A stretch of 47,802 bases of DNA from an uncultured Traorella sp. GTDB lineage: Bacteria > Bacillota_I > Bacilli_A > Erysipelotrichales > Erysipelotrichaceae. Shown here in pieces: positions 33,930 through 42,843 of the stretch. The notes beneath the pieces were generated by a model. The model was not told the origin of the DNA. It made no database searches and saw only the letters and a list, made by a program, of their open reading frames with translations. Position 1 is the first letter of the stretch, and the number at the start of each line of letters is the position of its first letter. A program made the translations under genes and the position numbers. The DNA lies in the NCBI GenBank assembly GCA_945919165.1, contig CAMEIZ010000002.1:1-47802 (forward strand), given 5' to 3'.

Positions 33930-34770
33930 CAATAAAAGATTTCTGATTGTAGGTTTAGGGCTTTTAGGAGGCAGTATCGCCATTGGACTAAAAAAATGGA
34001 AACATGAAGTTTATGCCATTGATATCGATAAAAATGCTATTTCTTACGCACTTGAACATCATATCATTGATGAAGGCTCCACGGATAATGATCCATCTTT
34101 ACTCCAAAAAGTCGATGTCATCATTTCAGGCCTTTATCCAAATACTTTCATTCATTGGATCAAAGAAAATCAATCTAAATTGAAGCCTCATACTCTTATC
34201 ACTGATGTAACAGGTGTTAAAGGAGCTATTGTTGATACGATTCAATCAATGCTGCGAGAGGATTGTGAGTTTATCCCGGCGCATCCTATGGCAGGTAAAG
34301 AGGTCAGCGGTGTCCAATATGCCGATCCTTCTATATTTTTAGCTGCAAATCTGATTATTACACCTACTTCAAAGAATACACAAGAAGCCATTGATTTCAT
34401 GTATGAGCTTGGAAAAGAGCTGCGTTTCAATAATATCTGTCTTCTATCCGTGAAAGAACACGATGAAATGATTGGTTACTTATCACAATTAACGCATGTC
34501 ATTGCTGTTTCACTAATGAATGCCAATGACTCCAAACATTTAAAAGAATATACTGGTGACAGTTTCCGAGATCTGACTCGCATTGCGAAAATCAATGAAA
34601 ATCTCTGGACAGAATTGTTTTTATTAAACAAAGAAAATCTCGTAAATGAAATTGAATGTTTTGTCAATGAGATGAATGATTTCAAAGATGCTCTTGTCCA
34701 TGAAGATACAGCAAAAATGAAACAAAAATTCATTACTTCTACTCAACGAAGAAAATATTTTGATGAATAA
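33922..34770 (+). CDS. tyrA: Prephenate dehydrogenase
   Basis: TyrA oxidatively decarboxylates prephenate to 4-hydroxyphenylpyruvate, the tyrosine branch. 282 residues. The N-terminal NAD Rossmann motif is VGLGLLGGSIAIGLKK. The substrate region shows TDVTGVKGAIVDT, PAHPMAGKEVSGV and HDEMIGYLSQLTHVIA. There is no C-terminal ACT domain and no fused chorismate mutase, so it depends on the PheA chorismate mutase for prephenate unless another exists. Last gene of the operon, closed by a terminator. Confidence 0.95.
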   Translation: MIDNKRFLIVGLGLLGGSIAIGLKKWKHEVYAIDIDKNAISYALEHHIIDEGSTDNDPSLLQKVDVIISGLYPNTFIHWIKENQSKLKPHTLITDVTGVKGAIVDTIQSMLREDCEFIPAHPMAGKEVSGVQYADPSIFLAANLIITPTSKNTQEAIDFMYELGKELRFNNICLLSVKEHDEMIGYLSQLTHVIAVSLMNANDSKHLKEYTGDSFRDLTRIAKINENLWTELFLLNKENLVNEIECFVNEMNDFKDALVHEDTAKMKQKFITSTQRRKYFDE

Positions 34771-34775
34771 GTTAA

Positions 34776-34805
34776 AAAAATCAGCAAAAAGCTGATTTTT
34801 CATTT
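34776..34805 (+). terminator. Terminator of the shikimate operon
   Basis: AAAAATCAGC (34776-34785) and GCTGATTTTT (34791-34800) are a perfect ten-pair stem with an A5 loop, followed by CATTTATT. Confidence 0.88.
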
Positions 34806-34816
34806 ATTGAAAACCT

Positions 34817-34857
34817 TGAAAGTTTCTTATTGACTTTCAGATTCACAGTATTATAAT
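34817..34857 (+). promoter_or_regulatory. feoAB promoter with overlapping inverted repeat
   Basis: TTGACT (34830-34835), 16-base spacer, TATAAT (34852-34857). TGAAAGT (34817-34823) and ACTTTCA (34833-34839) are a perfect 7-9-7 inverted repeat lying over the -35, a plausible metalloregulator operator. It does not match a textbook Fur box closely. Confidence 0.6.
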
Positions 34858-34890
34858 AATGTTAGCCCAAGATAACTAAGGAGGGATTTC

Positions 34891-35115
34891 ATGACATTAG
34901 ATGAACTTGAAGTAGGAGAAAAAGCTTTCATTACAGCTGTAAATGGTGAAGGTGCTTTACGCCGCCATCTTTTAGGAATGGGTTGTATTCCAAAAACTCA
35001 AGTTGAGCTGCATAAGGTTGCACCCATGAAAGATCCTATTGAAATAAGACTTAGAGGTTATTTGTTAACACTGCGTGTTGAGGATGCAAAGAAGATTGAG
35101 GTGGAAAGAATATGA
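34891..35115 (+). CDS. feoA: Ferrous iron transport accessory protein FeoA
   Basis: 74-residue SH3-like protein that assists the iron permease FeoB. Visible features: LDELEVGEKAFI at the start, LRRHLLGMGCIPKTQVELHKVAP in the middle and the closing EIRLRGYLLTLRVEDAKKIEV, all standard for FeoA. SD AAGGAGGG. The stop overlaps the feoB start (ATGATG), so both proteins are made in fixed ratio. No feoC follows. Confidence 0.95.
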   Translation: MTLDELEVGEKAFITAVNGEGALRRHLLGMGCIPKTQVELHKVAPMKDPIEIRLRGYLLTLRVEDAKKIEVERI

Positions 35116-37124
35116 TGAATTTCGCTTTAATTGGTAATCAAAATTGTGGTAAAACTACTCTATTTAATCAGCTGACAGGTTCAAATCAGCATGTTGGTAA
35201 TTTCCCAGGAGTTACAGTAGACAGTAAAGAAGGTATCATGATTGGTCATGAAGATTGTACCATTATTGATCTTCCAGGCATCTATTCTCTTTCTCCATAT
35301 ACGAATGAAGAAATTGTAACACGCGATTATTTAATGAATCAGCAAGTTGATTGTATTATAAATATTGTTGATGCAACAAACATTGAGCGTAATCTTTATC
35401 TGACTCTGCAATTGATTGAGCTTCAGATTCCCATGGTTTTAGCTATCAATATGATGGATGAAATGAAAGCGAATGGCGGTACGATTAAAATCAATGATTT
35501 TTCAAAACGAATTGGTGTTGAATGTATACCAATCAGTGCTTTTAAAAATCAAGGGATTTCAGATTTGATCAATGCAGCTATTCAAACAGCAAGGGAAAGA
35601 CGAAAACCATTACGTCTTGATTTTTGCAGCGGAGCTGTTCATCGATGTATTCACGGTATTTCAACCATGATTGAAGATCATGCACTAGCTCTTCATATGG
35701 CACCTCGTTTTGCGGCTACAAAGCTGATTGAGGGTGATTCTATTTTAGAAAAACAATTGAAACTGACAGAGAACGAAATTGATTTGATTGAACATTCTGT
35801 AACTGAAATGGAACGTGAATGCGATTTAGATCGTGAAGCTGCTATTGCTGATATGCGCTATCAATTTATTGAACGTGTCTGTAAAGATAATGTTGTACGA
35901 GCTCATGAAAGTCGTGAATATATAAGAAGTGTAAAAATTGATACTATTCTTACCGGTAAGTATCTCGCATTACCAAGCTTTGCTTTGATCATGGCTTTGG
36001 TGTTCTATTTATCATTCGGACCGCTTGGATCCTTTCTCAGCGATGAATTTGCCTTATTGATTGAAAAGATCATTGCTTTTATTTCTGAACTGCTGTTAGA
36101 TTACGGATTAAATACGGTAGTGTTCTCACTTGTTGTAGATGGTATTTTTGCCGGTATCAGTTCTGTTTTAAGTTTTATGCCGGTTATTCTTGTTCTGTTT
36201 TTCTTCCTTTCAATACTTGAAGACAGCGGTTATATGGCAAGAGTCGCTTTCATCATGGATAAGCCTTTAAGAAAACTAGGTTTATCTGGAAAAAGCTTTG
36301 TACCAATGCTGATTGGATTTGGTTGCAGTGTTCCGGCAATCATGTCGACAAGAACACTATCATCAAATCGTGACCGTATTATGACAATTTTATTGACACC
36401 CTTTATGAGCTGTACCGCAAAAGTTCCTATTTATGCCGTATTTACTCTAGCTTTTTTTCCTAAGCATGCTGCTCAGGTTATGATTTTATTATATGCTACA
36501 GGTATTCTTGTTGGAATTTTTGTTGCTTTTCTCTTAAAATCCACCGTCTATAAGGGTGATCCAATCCCTTTTGTGATGGAAATGCCAAATTATCGTCTGC
36601 CAAGTGCTAAAAGTGTTGTCTTATTGATGTGGGAAAAAGCTAAAGATTTCTTAACCAAAGCTTTTACTGTTATCTTTTTAGCCAGTATTGTTATCTGGTT
36701 TTTGCAAAGCTTTGATCTGAAATTAAATTTAGTAGCTGATAGTGCTGACTCTATATTAGCTTTACTTGGTCATGGTCTTTCTTTCATATTTGCACCACTC
36801 GGTTTTAGTGATTGGCGTGCTGCAACGGCATTAATTACTGGATTTACCGCAAAAGAAGCTGTTATTTCCACACTTGCTGTACTGATGCATACAACCATTG
36901 CTCAGTTGCCTGCCGCTTTAAACATTCTGTTTACACCAATAAGTGCTTATTCATTCCTGTTATTTACACTCCTATATTCTCCTTGTGTAGCCGCTATCGC
37001 TGCTGCCAAACGAGAAATGGGGATTAAGAACACTTTGGTTATGATTTTCTTCCAATGCTCCATAGCCTGGGTTGTTGCTTTTCTTTTTTATCATCTTGCT
37101 TCTTTCATTATATTGTGGTTATAA
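35112..37124 (+). CDS. feoB: Ferrous iron transporter FeoB
   Basis: FeoB imports Fe2+ through the membrane and has a cytoplasmic G domain. 670 residues. G1 is GNQNCGKTT (8-16), G3 DLPGIYSL, G4 NMMD. A helical spacer leads to the membrane part with about ten segments, containing the paired gate regions around GCSVPAIMSTRTLSS and GFTAKEAVISTLAVL. The protein may start at the first or second ATG of ATGATG (35112 or 35115). Complete and of normal length. Confidence 0.96.
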   Translation: MMNFALIGNQNCGKTTLFNQLTGSNQHVGNFPGVTVDSKEGIMIGHEDCTIIDLPGIYSLSPYTNEEIVTRDYLMNQQVDCIINIVDATNIERNLYLTLQLIELQIPMVLAINMMDEMKANGGTIKINDFSKRIGVECIPISAFKNQGISDLINAAIQTARERRKPLRLDFCSGAVHRCIHGISTMIEDHALALHMAPRFAATKLIEGDSILEKQLKLTENEIDLIEHSVTEMERECDLDREAAIADMRYQFIERVCKDNVVRAHESREYIRSVKIDTILTGKYLALPSFALIMALVFYLSFGPLGSFLSDEFALLIEKIIAFISELLLDYGLNTVVFSLVVDGIFAGISSVLSFMPVILVLFFFLSILEDSGYMARVAFIMDKPLRKLGLSGKSFVPMLIGFGCSVPAIMSTRTLSSNRDRIMTILLTPFMSCTAKVPIYAVFTLAFFPKHAAQVMILLYATGILVGIFVAFLLKSTVYKGDPIPFVMEMPNYRLPSAKSVVLLMWEKAKDFLTKAFTVIFLASIVIWFLQSFDLKLNLVADSADSILALLGHGLSFIFAPLGFSDWRAATALITGFTAKEAVISTLAVLMHTTIAQLPAALNILFTPISAYSFLLFTLLYSPCVAAIAAAKREMGIKNTLVMIFFQCSIAWVVAFLFYHLASFIILWL

Positions 37125-37152
37125 AAATGCATCCTAATCAGGATGCATTTTT
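37123..37152. terminator. Bidirectional terminator between feoB and the sirtuin gene
   Basis: AAAAATGCATCCT (37123-37135) and AGGATGCATTTTT (37140-37152) are a perfect 13-bp inverted repeat with loop AATC. Confidence 0.9.
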
Positions 37153-37707
37153 CGATTCTTCAATCAGTTGTTTTAAAACCTTGCGAACTTCATGTGCCGC
37201 ATCACTTTGTATTTCAATTACCTGAGCCTTTCTGGCTTTTGCAATCGCTCTTAAATCACAGGCAATTGCTGTATGATAAGAACAGCCAATCACCAGAAAA
37301 ATATCACCTTGCTGAAGATTCGAAACCCATTCATATGCAATTGAATAATTAGGTGCAGGATCACCATAAAGCACCGGTTTATTATATAACTGATAAGCAT
37401 GATCCATTTCATCATCTTCAGGAAGTCCGCCATGCAGTTCCAAGGCATCACTTCCCGCCAATTTATGAAGTCCGTCAATATTCATAGTAATTACTGGAAT
37501 GTGATATTCTGCCAATGCAATATGAGCATCATTTGGCTTTGCACCATTCATGTTAGCTTTTAATTGCCGAATCACTTCATTGTACTCTTCATGATGGCTA
37601 TTCGCATAACTTCTAAATAGTTTTTCTCTGATGTCAGGCCGCTCCATAAAAGTTGGTATATTTGATTGTTTTGAAATCCCAGCTCCGCTAAAAGCTAATA
37701 TTTTCAT
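37138..37707 (-). CDS. Minimal Sir2-family NAD-dependent protein deacylase lacking the zinc module
   Basis: 189 residues against about 230-250 for standard bacterial sirtuins. NAD-binding GAGIS (8-12), TMNIDGLH (74-81) and catalytic H92 in ELHG are all present, as is GCSYHTA (141-147) for ribose binding. The region after H92 that should carry four zinc cysteines has none, so the small domain is lost or reduced. The enzyme could still bind NAD and act on acyl-lysine or ADP-ribosylate. It faces feoB and has no partner gene. Confidence 0.85.
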   Translation of the reverse strand: MKILAFSGAGISKQSNIPTFMERPDIREKLFRSYANSHHEEYNEVIRQLKANMNGAKPNDAHIALAEYHIPVITMNIDGLHKLAGSDALELHGGLPEDDEMDHAYQLYNKPVLYGDPAPNYSIAYEWVSNLQQGDIFLVIGCSYHTAIACDLRAIAKARKAQVIEIQSDAAHEVRKVLKQLIEESKNAS

Positions 37708-37749
37708 ATTATCACCTGCTTTTTTATAATCATGATTTTGATCACATAT

Positions 37750-38604
37750 CTATGCTTCTAATCGTTTATAAAACTGTATGGCTATACAGCCAATACCGGT
37801 ATGACATCCAACTGTGCTTATTAAAGGAATCAGCTTTGAGTTAGCTTTTGGAAATGCTTCTTTTATCTTTGATAGCATTGTTTCACAATTTCCTGTTTCC
37901 TTTACATAGGCAACAAATACATCATAGTTTTCACCAACATTTTTTTCTTTCATAAAATCAATAACACGATCCATAGCCCTAGGTAAAGTTCTGACCTTAT
38001 CAAAGACATCAATTCTTCCGCTTGTTGTCTGATCAATTTTTAATATCGGGCGAATCTTCAACATCCCTGCTAAAGTTGCTGCTAAAGGTGTCAGACGTCC
38101 TCCGCGAACCAAATGATTCAAATCCATTGGAAGCAACAGTGTTGAAGCACTGTCAACGACTTCTTTTAAAACAGCAACAATTTCTTCCAATGTTTTACCT
38201 TCTTCATATAGCCTTTTTGCCTGCGTAATACAGTAAAATTCAACTTCTGCTGTTACATGTGTATCAACAAAAACGAATCCAAGTCCTTCCTGTTCACAGG
38301 CTAAACGGAAAGCATTGGCCGTTCCTGAAAGACCTGAGCATATTGGAACACAAAATACTGTATCATAACCTTCATTTTTAATTGTTTCAACAGTTTCCTG
38401 AATTAGTCCTAAAGGTGGAAGACTTGTTTTTAACATTTCCTTTTGATCCACTTTCTCATATATTTCTTCAATGCTCTTATCTTCCAACTCTAAATAACTT
38501 CTCTGTGAGTCACTAATTTGAAGCGGACAGCTGAAAATACCCATTTCTTTTAATTCAGCTCGATTTCTTCCTGTCCCGCTATCACATACAAATGCTACTT
38601 TCAT
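37750..38604 (-). CDS. DegV family fatty-acid-binding protein (copy 1)
   Basis: 284-residue DegV (FakB-like) protein. The start is put at 38604 because AAAGGAG lies directly before it. The N-terminal VAFVCDSGTG and CSGLSGT lid region, then HLVRGGRLTPLAATLAGMLKIRPILKI, are typical of lipid-binding DegV proteins. Related FakB proteins present fatty acids to the kinase FakA; no fakA gene is adjacent, so the partner must be elsewhere. Ten bases separate it from its paralog. Confidence 0.9.
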   Translation of the reverse strand: MKVAFVCDSGTGRNRAELKEMGIFSCPLQISDSQRSYLELEDKSIEEIYEKVDQKEMLKTSLPPLGLIQETVETIKNEGYDTVFCVPICSGLSGTANAFRLACEQEGLGFVFVDTHVTAEVEFYCITQAKRLYEEGKTLEEIVAVLKEVVDSASTLLLPMDLNHLVRGGRLTPLAATLAGMLKIRPILKIDQTTSGRIDVFDKVRTLPRAMDRVIDFMKEKNVGENYDVFVAYVKETGNCETMLSKIKEAFPKANSKLIPLISTVGCHTGIGCIAIQFYKRLEA

Positions 38605-38614
38605 ATTTTCTCCT

Positions 38615-39469
38615 TTATATTTTCTGATATGCCTGAATACCCACACTGTCTAATCCTGTATGAACAGAAATGACACTTACCAGTTCAACAATTTCAATTT
38701 CATGGTTGGGAAAGGCTGCCTGCAATTTGTCTTTGGTCAATTGTGCATGTTCCATTCCCTTACTGTGAGCAATTGCGATATTCCATGATTCGTCTACCCC
38801 ACGTTTTTGAAGCTCATTTACTACGCAATCTACTGCTTTGTTAAAGGTTCTGATTTTATCAAATACATCAATTTTTCCTTCACAGCTTCCATCAATTTTT
38901 AAAATAGGCTTGATCTTTAAAAGTCCAGCTAAGGTTGCTGCCAAAGGTGTTAAACGACCTCCTTTTTTTAAATGATCCAAATCATTTGGTATCAGAAAAG
39001 TCATTGCATTTTTACTAACTTCTCGAATCCGATTTTCAATGTCGTCTAATGAGATACCTTCATCATACATCTCTTTAGCACGTGTAATAGCATAAAGTTC
39101 AAACACTGAAGGCATGTACACATCAACATGATGAAACTCCAATCCAGCTTCTAATGCAGCTAAGCGTAGGGCGTTGTAACAACTTGAAAGACCGGGATTG
39201 ATTGGAATACAGAAAACAGCTTCATAATTTTCTTTTTTTAAGTTTTTGAATGTTTTCTCAATCAGCCCTAATGGAGGAATGGATGTACTCATCATAATTC
39301 CCTGTTCAATATACTGATAAACGGTTTCCAAAGGGGCATCCACAAAATCAAGCAATGCTTTATCTTCGTTTGGAAGAATAATCTGCAGCGGCAGTGAAAC
39401 GATTCCTTTTTCTTTTAATATATCGGGATGCACTCCACATGAACTGTCTGTAATAAATGCAGTTTTCAT
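38615..39469 (-). CDS. DegV family fatty-acid-binding protein (copy 2)
   Basis: 284 residues, clearly paralogous to the downstream copy: both share LTPLAATLAG and KIxPILKI and end with a VSVHTGLD/GCHTGIG block. The lipid-contact segment differs (CIPINPGLSSCYN here, CVPICSGLSGTAN there). Two FakB-type proteins side by side commonly differ in preferring saturated or unsaturated fatty acids. Its promoter (39492-39520) overlaps that of the divergent yigZ gene. SD GAGGT. Confidence 0.9.
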   Translation of the reverse strand: MKTAFITDSSCGVHPDILKEKGIVSLPLQIILPNEDKALLDFVDAPLETVYQYIEQGIMMSTSIPPLGLIEKTFKNLKKENYEAVFCIPINPGLSSCYNALRLAALEAGLEFHHVDVYMPSVFELYAITRAKEMYDEGISLDDIENRIREVSKNAMTFLIPNDLDHLKKGGRLTPLAATLAGLLKIKPILKIDGSCEGKIDVFDKIRTFNKAVDCVVNELQKRGVDESWNIAIAHSKGMEHAQLTKDKLQAAFPNHEIEIVELVSVISVHTGLDSVGIQAYQKI

Positions 39470-39491
39470 ACTTTTACCTCATTTCTTCCTT

Positions 39492-39520
39492 ATTATACAC
39501 TAAATCAGCAACCTTAACAA
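39492..39520 (-). promoter_or_regulatory. Promoter of the degV pair
   Basis: Minus strand TTGTTA (39520-39515), 17-base spacer, TATAAT (39497-39492). The -35 overlaps that of the opposite gene. Confidence 0.7.
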
Positions 39521-39543
39521 TTTCATAATTTTCATGATATAAT
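39514..39543 (+). promoter_or_regulatory. Promoter of the yigZ gene, leaderless
   Basis: TTAACA (39514-39519), 18-base spacer, TATAAT (39538-39543) with TG one base before. Seven bases after the hexamer is the ATG at 39550. Confidence 0.65.
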
Positions 39544-39549
39544 AAATAT

Positions 39550-40152
39550 ATGCCAAGAATCAAAGAAGAAGTCATCACTGAAATAACAATTGAAAAAAGT
39601 CGCTTTATTACCTACCTCTCTCGTGCAATGAATGAAGAAGAGGCTCGTGCTTATTTTTTAAAAATACGTAAACTTCATCCAAGTGCAACTCATCATTGTA
39701 CAGCCTACATTACCGGCGAACATAATGAGTATCAGAAAAGCAGCGATGATGGAGAACCAAGCGGAACTGCCGGTATACCCATGTTGGAGTGTTTAAGAAA
39801 AAACCAAATGCAGAATGTTGCGGCTGTTGTTGTTCGCTACTTTGGCGGGATTAAACTGGGTGCCGGCGGATTAATTCGTGCTTATTCGAAAAGTGTTTCA
39901 ACTGCTCTCAGTCAGGCTTGTTTCACTCAAATTCGTAAAGTTGGACAGTATCAATGTGATTTTGACTATGAATTAATTGGTCCTGTTGATACGTATTTTA
40001 TCCGCAACAAGATTACGATTCAAAATAAAGAGTTTAATGAAATGGTTCACTATATCTATCTTAGCGAGCATGATATCAGTAAAGAACTCTTAGAGATTAC
40101 CAAAGGAAAAATCAAAATTCATAAATGTGATGATATTATTATTGAAGTCTAA
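39550..40152 (+). CDS. yigZ: YigZ/IMPACT family protein
   Basis: 200-residue YigZ protein. The N-terminal two thirds (IMPACT domain) has EITIEKSRFITYLSR, the signature SSDDGEPSGTAGIPMLE and RYFGGIKLGAGGLIRAYS. The C-terminal third (about 135-200) is the ferredoxin-like second domain. Eukaryotic IMPACT regulates Gcn2; the bacterial role is unknown, possibly ribosome- or tRNA-linked. No SD is present; the ATG lies exactly where transcription should begin, suggesting a leaderless mRNA. Confidence 0.92.
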   Translation: MPRIKEEVITEITIEKSRFITYLSRAMNEEEARAYFLKIRKLHPSATHHCTAYITGEHNEYQKSSDDGEPSGTAGIPMLECLRKNQMQNVAAVVVRYFGGIKLGAGGLIRAYSKSVSTALSQACFTQIRKVGQYQCDFDYELIGPVDTYFIRNKITIQNKEFNEMVHYIYLSEHDISKELLEITKGKIKIHKCDDIIIEV

Positions 40153-40159
40153 AACTATT

Positions 40160-40181
40160 AACCTGAAATTCAGGTTTTTTT
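40160..40181 (+). terminator. Terminator after yigZ
   Basis: AACCTGA (40160-40166) and TCAGGTT (40170-40176) stem, loop AAT, followed by a T run. Confidence 0.8.
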
Positions 40182-40197
40182 CTTTTGAAGTTTATTG

Positions 40198-40203
40198 TAA
40201 AAT
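40198..40203 (+). promoter_or_regulatory. -10 element of addBA
   Basis: TAAAAT ends six bases before the addB ATG, so the transcript may begin at the start codon. No good -35 at the usual distance. Confidence 0.4.
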
Positions 40204-40209
40204 AGAGAT

Positions 40210-42843
40210 ATGAACTATCATGAATTAATCGACAACAGCATTCTTCTGATACCCGACGATGCTTTAAAACAGACTCAGAAAGCTTTGCTGGCTGCAAATA
40301 AAAAAGGGATTTACATTACAACACTGGAAAGATTCATTTCCAGTTTTGATGGTACACCTTTATCCAACTGGACAATTGAATATGAAGCATACCAGATCCT
40401 CAAAGGAGTTTCTGACAATTTTACTTTTTTTAAGAACACTATGACAAACAGCTCTTTTATTCGGGAATGTCTTTCTTTTTTGGAAAAAATGCATACATAT
40501 CACATTGACTGTGAACAATTGCCTCAATCTAATGAAATCGAAAGAGAACTGAAACAAATTCTTTCTCTTTTATATGCTCTTCCGACAAAAACATCTCAGC
40601 TTTATCAAAAGCTTAAACGCTGTCCCTCTGATCTAAGCCACATCTATATTGATATTCAATACCCAACTCTTTTGGAAAAGAAATGGATTGATTTCTTAGT
40701 CAGTCATCATGCACATCTGATCCATCCTTCGACAAATAAGGTAACCTATGAATACTATCATGCCAATAATCCCCGCAATGAAGCCGAAGCTATTGCTCAA
40801 ATGATCCTTGAGCGTCATCTTTCATGCGATGAGGTTTTGATTGCTTGCTGTGATTCTGGTATGCTTTCTATGGTTAAAAGTGTCATGGAACGTTATCAGA
40901 TTCCTGTTATGAGCTCTTTCAGACAGCCTTCTTCACTTTCCTATCGCTGTATAGCTTTACTGGAATTTGCCCTTCATCCAACTTATGAAACTTTTAATGA
41001 ATGTCTGATTCAAAAAGCATTTGGTGAACAAAAAGAGCTTTTAAAGGCACAAAAATATTATCCTTACGATTATGATCAGAATTATCCTGAATTTTCCATT
41101 GATTCAATGAAAACGGATACCTTTCAATTATCTGAGATTCAACAGTTAAATGATCTTATTTCAATTGCTTATCAAAAAAAAGCAGAAATAAGAAATTTAT
41201 GTGATCGTTTGGTTTCCTTCTCTTCCTTTTCTGATCTGTTTCTTTGCGTTGATGAGATTTTGCGTACTTATATGGATCCCTGTGATCATCTAACCTTAAA
41301 ACAAATACAAAATATATTTCAGGATTCTTTGCCTTATCTCAAAGAGAAGCAAGATCTAAAACTTTGTCTGTTAAAGATGAAAGAAATTCGCTGTGTCCGC
41401 CAAAATCAGCATCTTGAAGGAATTACCCTTACTACCTTTAAAAAAATGAATCACACGCTTCCGATAACCTTCATTATGCAGGCAACTCAGAATCACTTAA
41501 CTTTATTTGATTCAGAAAAAGGCATTTTTGATGAAGACTATGCAGCTAAAATTCCAGCATTTCCAAATCTTGTTGAACGCTTTGAGTATGCGGCCAATCA
41601 ACTGTTAGAAAAGCTTACTCATGGAACAAGGATCATTCTTTCATATCCACAAAATGATTATCTTGGCAAAGCATTTGAATCATCCCTTCAGATTGAGCGT
41701 TTAATTCCAAATGAAAGTATTCTTTTGATCCCAAAGCGATATTCTGTTCATAAAGAAATGATTGATAACTTAAGTCTTAGTCAGGCAAATGATCTTTACG
41801 TGAAAAATCATAATCTGAAAGGATCTGTTTCTTCTCTGGAGAAATACGTAGGTTGTCCTTATTCTTACTTTCTCAAATATGGCTGCCGCATCAAAGAGCC
41901 TCTCGAAGAAGGCTTTACAATACAAAAGATCGGAACTTTGGTCCACGCTTTATTTGAAAATCTTGTCAAAGATTATAAAAAGAACTATCCTCTTCCTGTT
42001 GATTTAGAAGATAGAATTTGGCTTCAGCTTGAGGATATGAAACAGGTATTCCCACATCTTGCTTATGATTATTTATATTCTCGTCTTTACTCTTCCATGA
42101 AAATGAATCTGGAAGTATTAAAAGATATGGAAGAACACAGCTATATGACACCGACTTATTGTGAAAAAAGCTGGGAAATGAAGCTATCGATTGATAATGA
42201 TACTACCTTATATTTAAATGGTTTTATTGATCGCATTGATCTCTCACCTACTGCATTTAGGATTCTTGATTACAAAAGCTCAATTAAAAAACTGGATAAA
42301 CAAAAGGTTTTCAGTGGTGAACAGCTTCAGCTGTGCACCTATTTGAGTGTTATGAATCAACAGCTTAATCTTCGCCCATTAGGTGCTTTTTACTATTCCT
42401 TTGGATATCCTCGTATGCAGCTTCCATATCAAAAGCTAAATCGTCGTTCAAAGGAATTAGAAGATCTGAGTGATGAAAAATGCAAAACTGAATTCTACAA
42501 ACTTAAACGGCTTCAGGGCTGGATTTTTGATGATCATGTTGAAATCATGGATGATAATGCATCTCATGTCAATGGAATCACCAATACCAAAAAGAATGGT
42601 ATTCACGCTAAAAAAGTCTATCAAATTGATGAAATTGAGGACTCTATGAATCGGATTTTAAGAAAAATTGCAGATATGATATTGAGCGGCTACATTCAAT
42701 GCGAACCAAATGAAGCTGCCTGCCTTTTCTGTCAATATAAACCTATTTGTCGCTTCCATGCTGATTTTACTGAGAAAAAAGAACTCGTGGACTATCCACC
42801 TTGTATGAAAGAGGAAAATAAAGATGAAAAAACAATGGAATGA
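40210..42843 (+). CDS. addB: ATP-dependent nuclease subunit B (AddB/RexB)
   Basis: AddB works with AddA to process double-strand breaks to recombinogenic 3' ends and to scan for the Chi site. The 877-residue protein is shorter than the roughly 1150 of Bacillus AddB, and I see no Walker A in its N-terminus, as in the RexB type. The C-terminal RecB-like nuclease has D674, D687 and K689 (GFID...LDYK). The iron-sulfur cluster cysteines are present: C549 and then C838, C841 and C847. No SD precedes the start. The 3' end overlaps addA by 20 bases. Confidence 0.93.
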   Translation: MNYHELIDNSILLIPDDALKQTQKALLAANKKGIYITTLERFISSFDGTPLSNWTIEYEAYQILKGVSDNFTFFKNTMTNSSFIRECLSFLEKMHTYHIDCEQLPQSNEIERELKQILSLLYALPTKTSQLYQKLKRCPSDLSHIYIDIQYPTLLEKKWIDFLVSHHAHLIHPSTNKVTYEYYHANNPRNEAEAIAQMILERHLSCDEVLIACCDSGMLSMVKSVMERYQIPVMSSFRQPSSLSYRCIALLEFALHPTYETFNECLIQKAFGEQKELLKAQKYYPYDYDQNYPEFSIDSMKTDTFQLSEIQQLNDLISIAYQKKAEIRNLCDRLVSFSSFSDLFLCVDEILRTYMDPCDHLTLKQIQNIFQDSLPYLKEKQDLKLCLLKMKEIRCVRQNQHLEGITLTTFKKMNHTLPITFIMQATQNHLTLFDSEKGIFDEDYAAKIPAFPNLVERFEYAANQLLEKLTHGTRIILSYPQNDYLGKAFESSLQIERLIPNESILLIPKRYSVHKEMIDNLSLSQANDLYVKNHNLKGSVSSLEKYVGCPYSYFLKYGCRIKEPLEEGFTIQKIGTLVHALFENLVKDYKKNYPLPVDLEDRIWLQLEDMKQVFPHLAYDYLYSRLYSSMKMNLEVLKDMEEHSYMTPTYCEKSWEMKLSIDNDTTLYLNGFIDRIDLSPTAFRILDYKSSIKKLDKQKVFSGEQLQLCTYLSVMNQQLNLRPLGAFYYSFGYPRMQLPYQKLNRRSKELEDLSDEKCKTEFYKLKRLQGWIFDDHVEIMDDNASHVNGITNTKKNGIHAKKVYQIDEIEDSMNRILRKIADMILSGYIQCEPNEAACLFCQYKPICRFHADFTEKKELVDYPPCMKEENKDEKTME

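Noticed and set aside
38605..38646. Longer start for the first DegV protein
   Set aside because: The added residues overlap the end of the upstream gene and have no SD; AAAGGAG lies before 38604.
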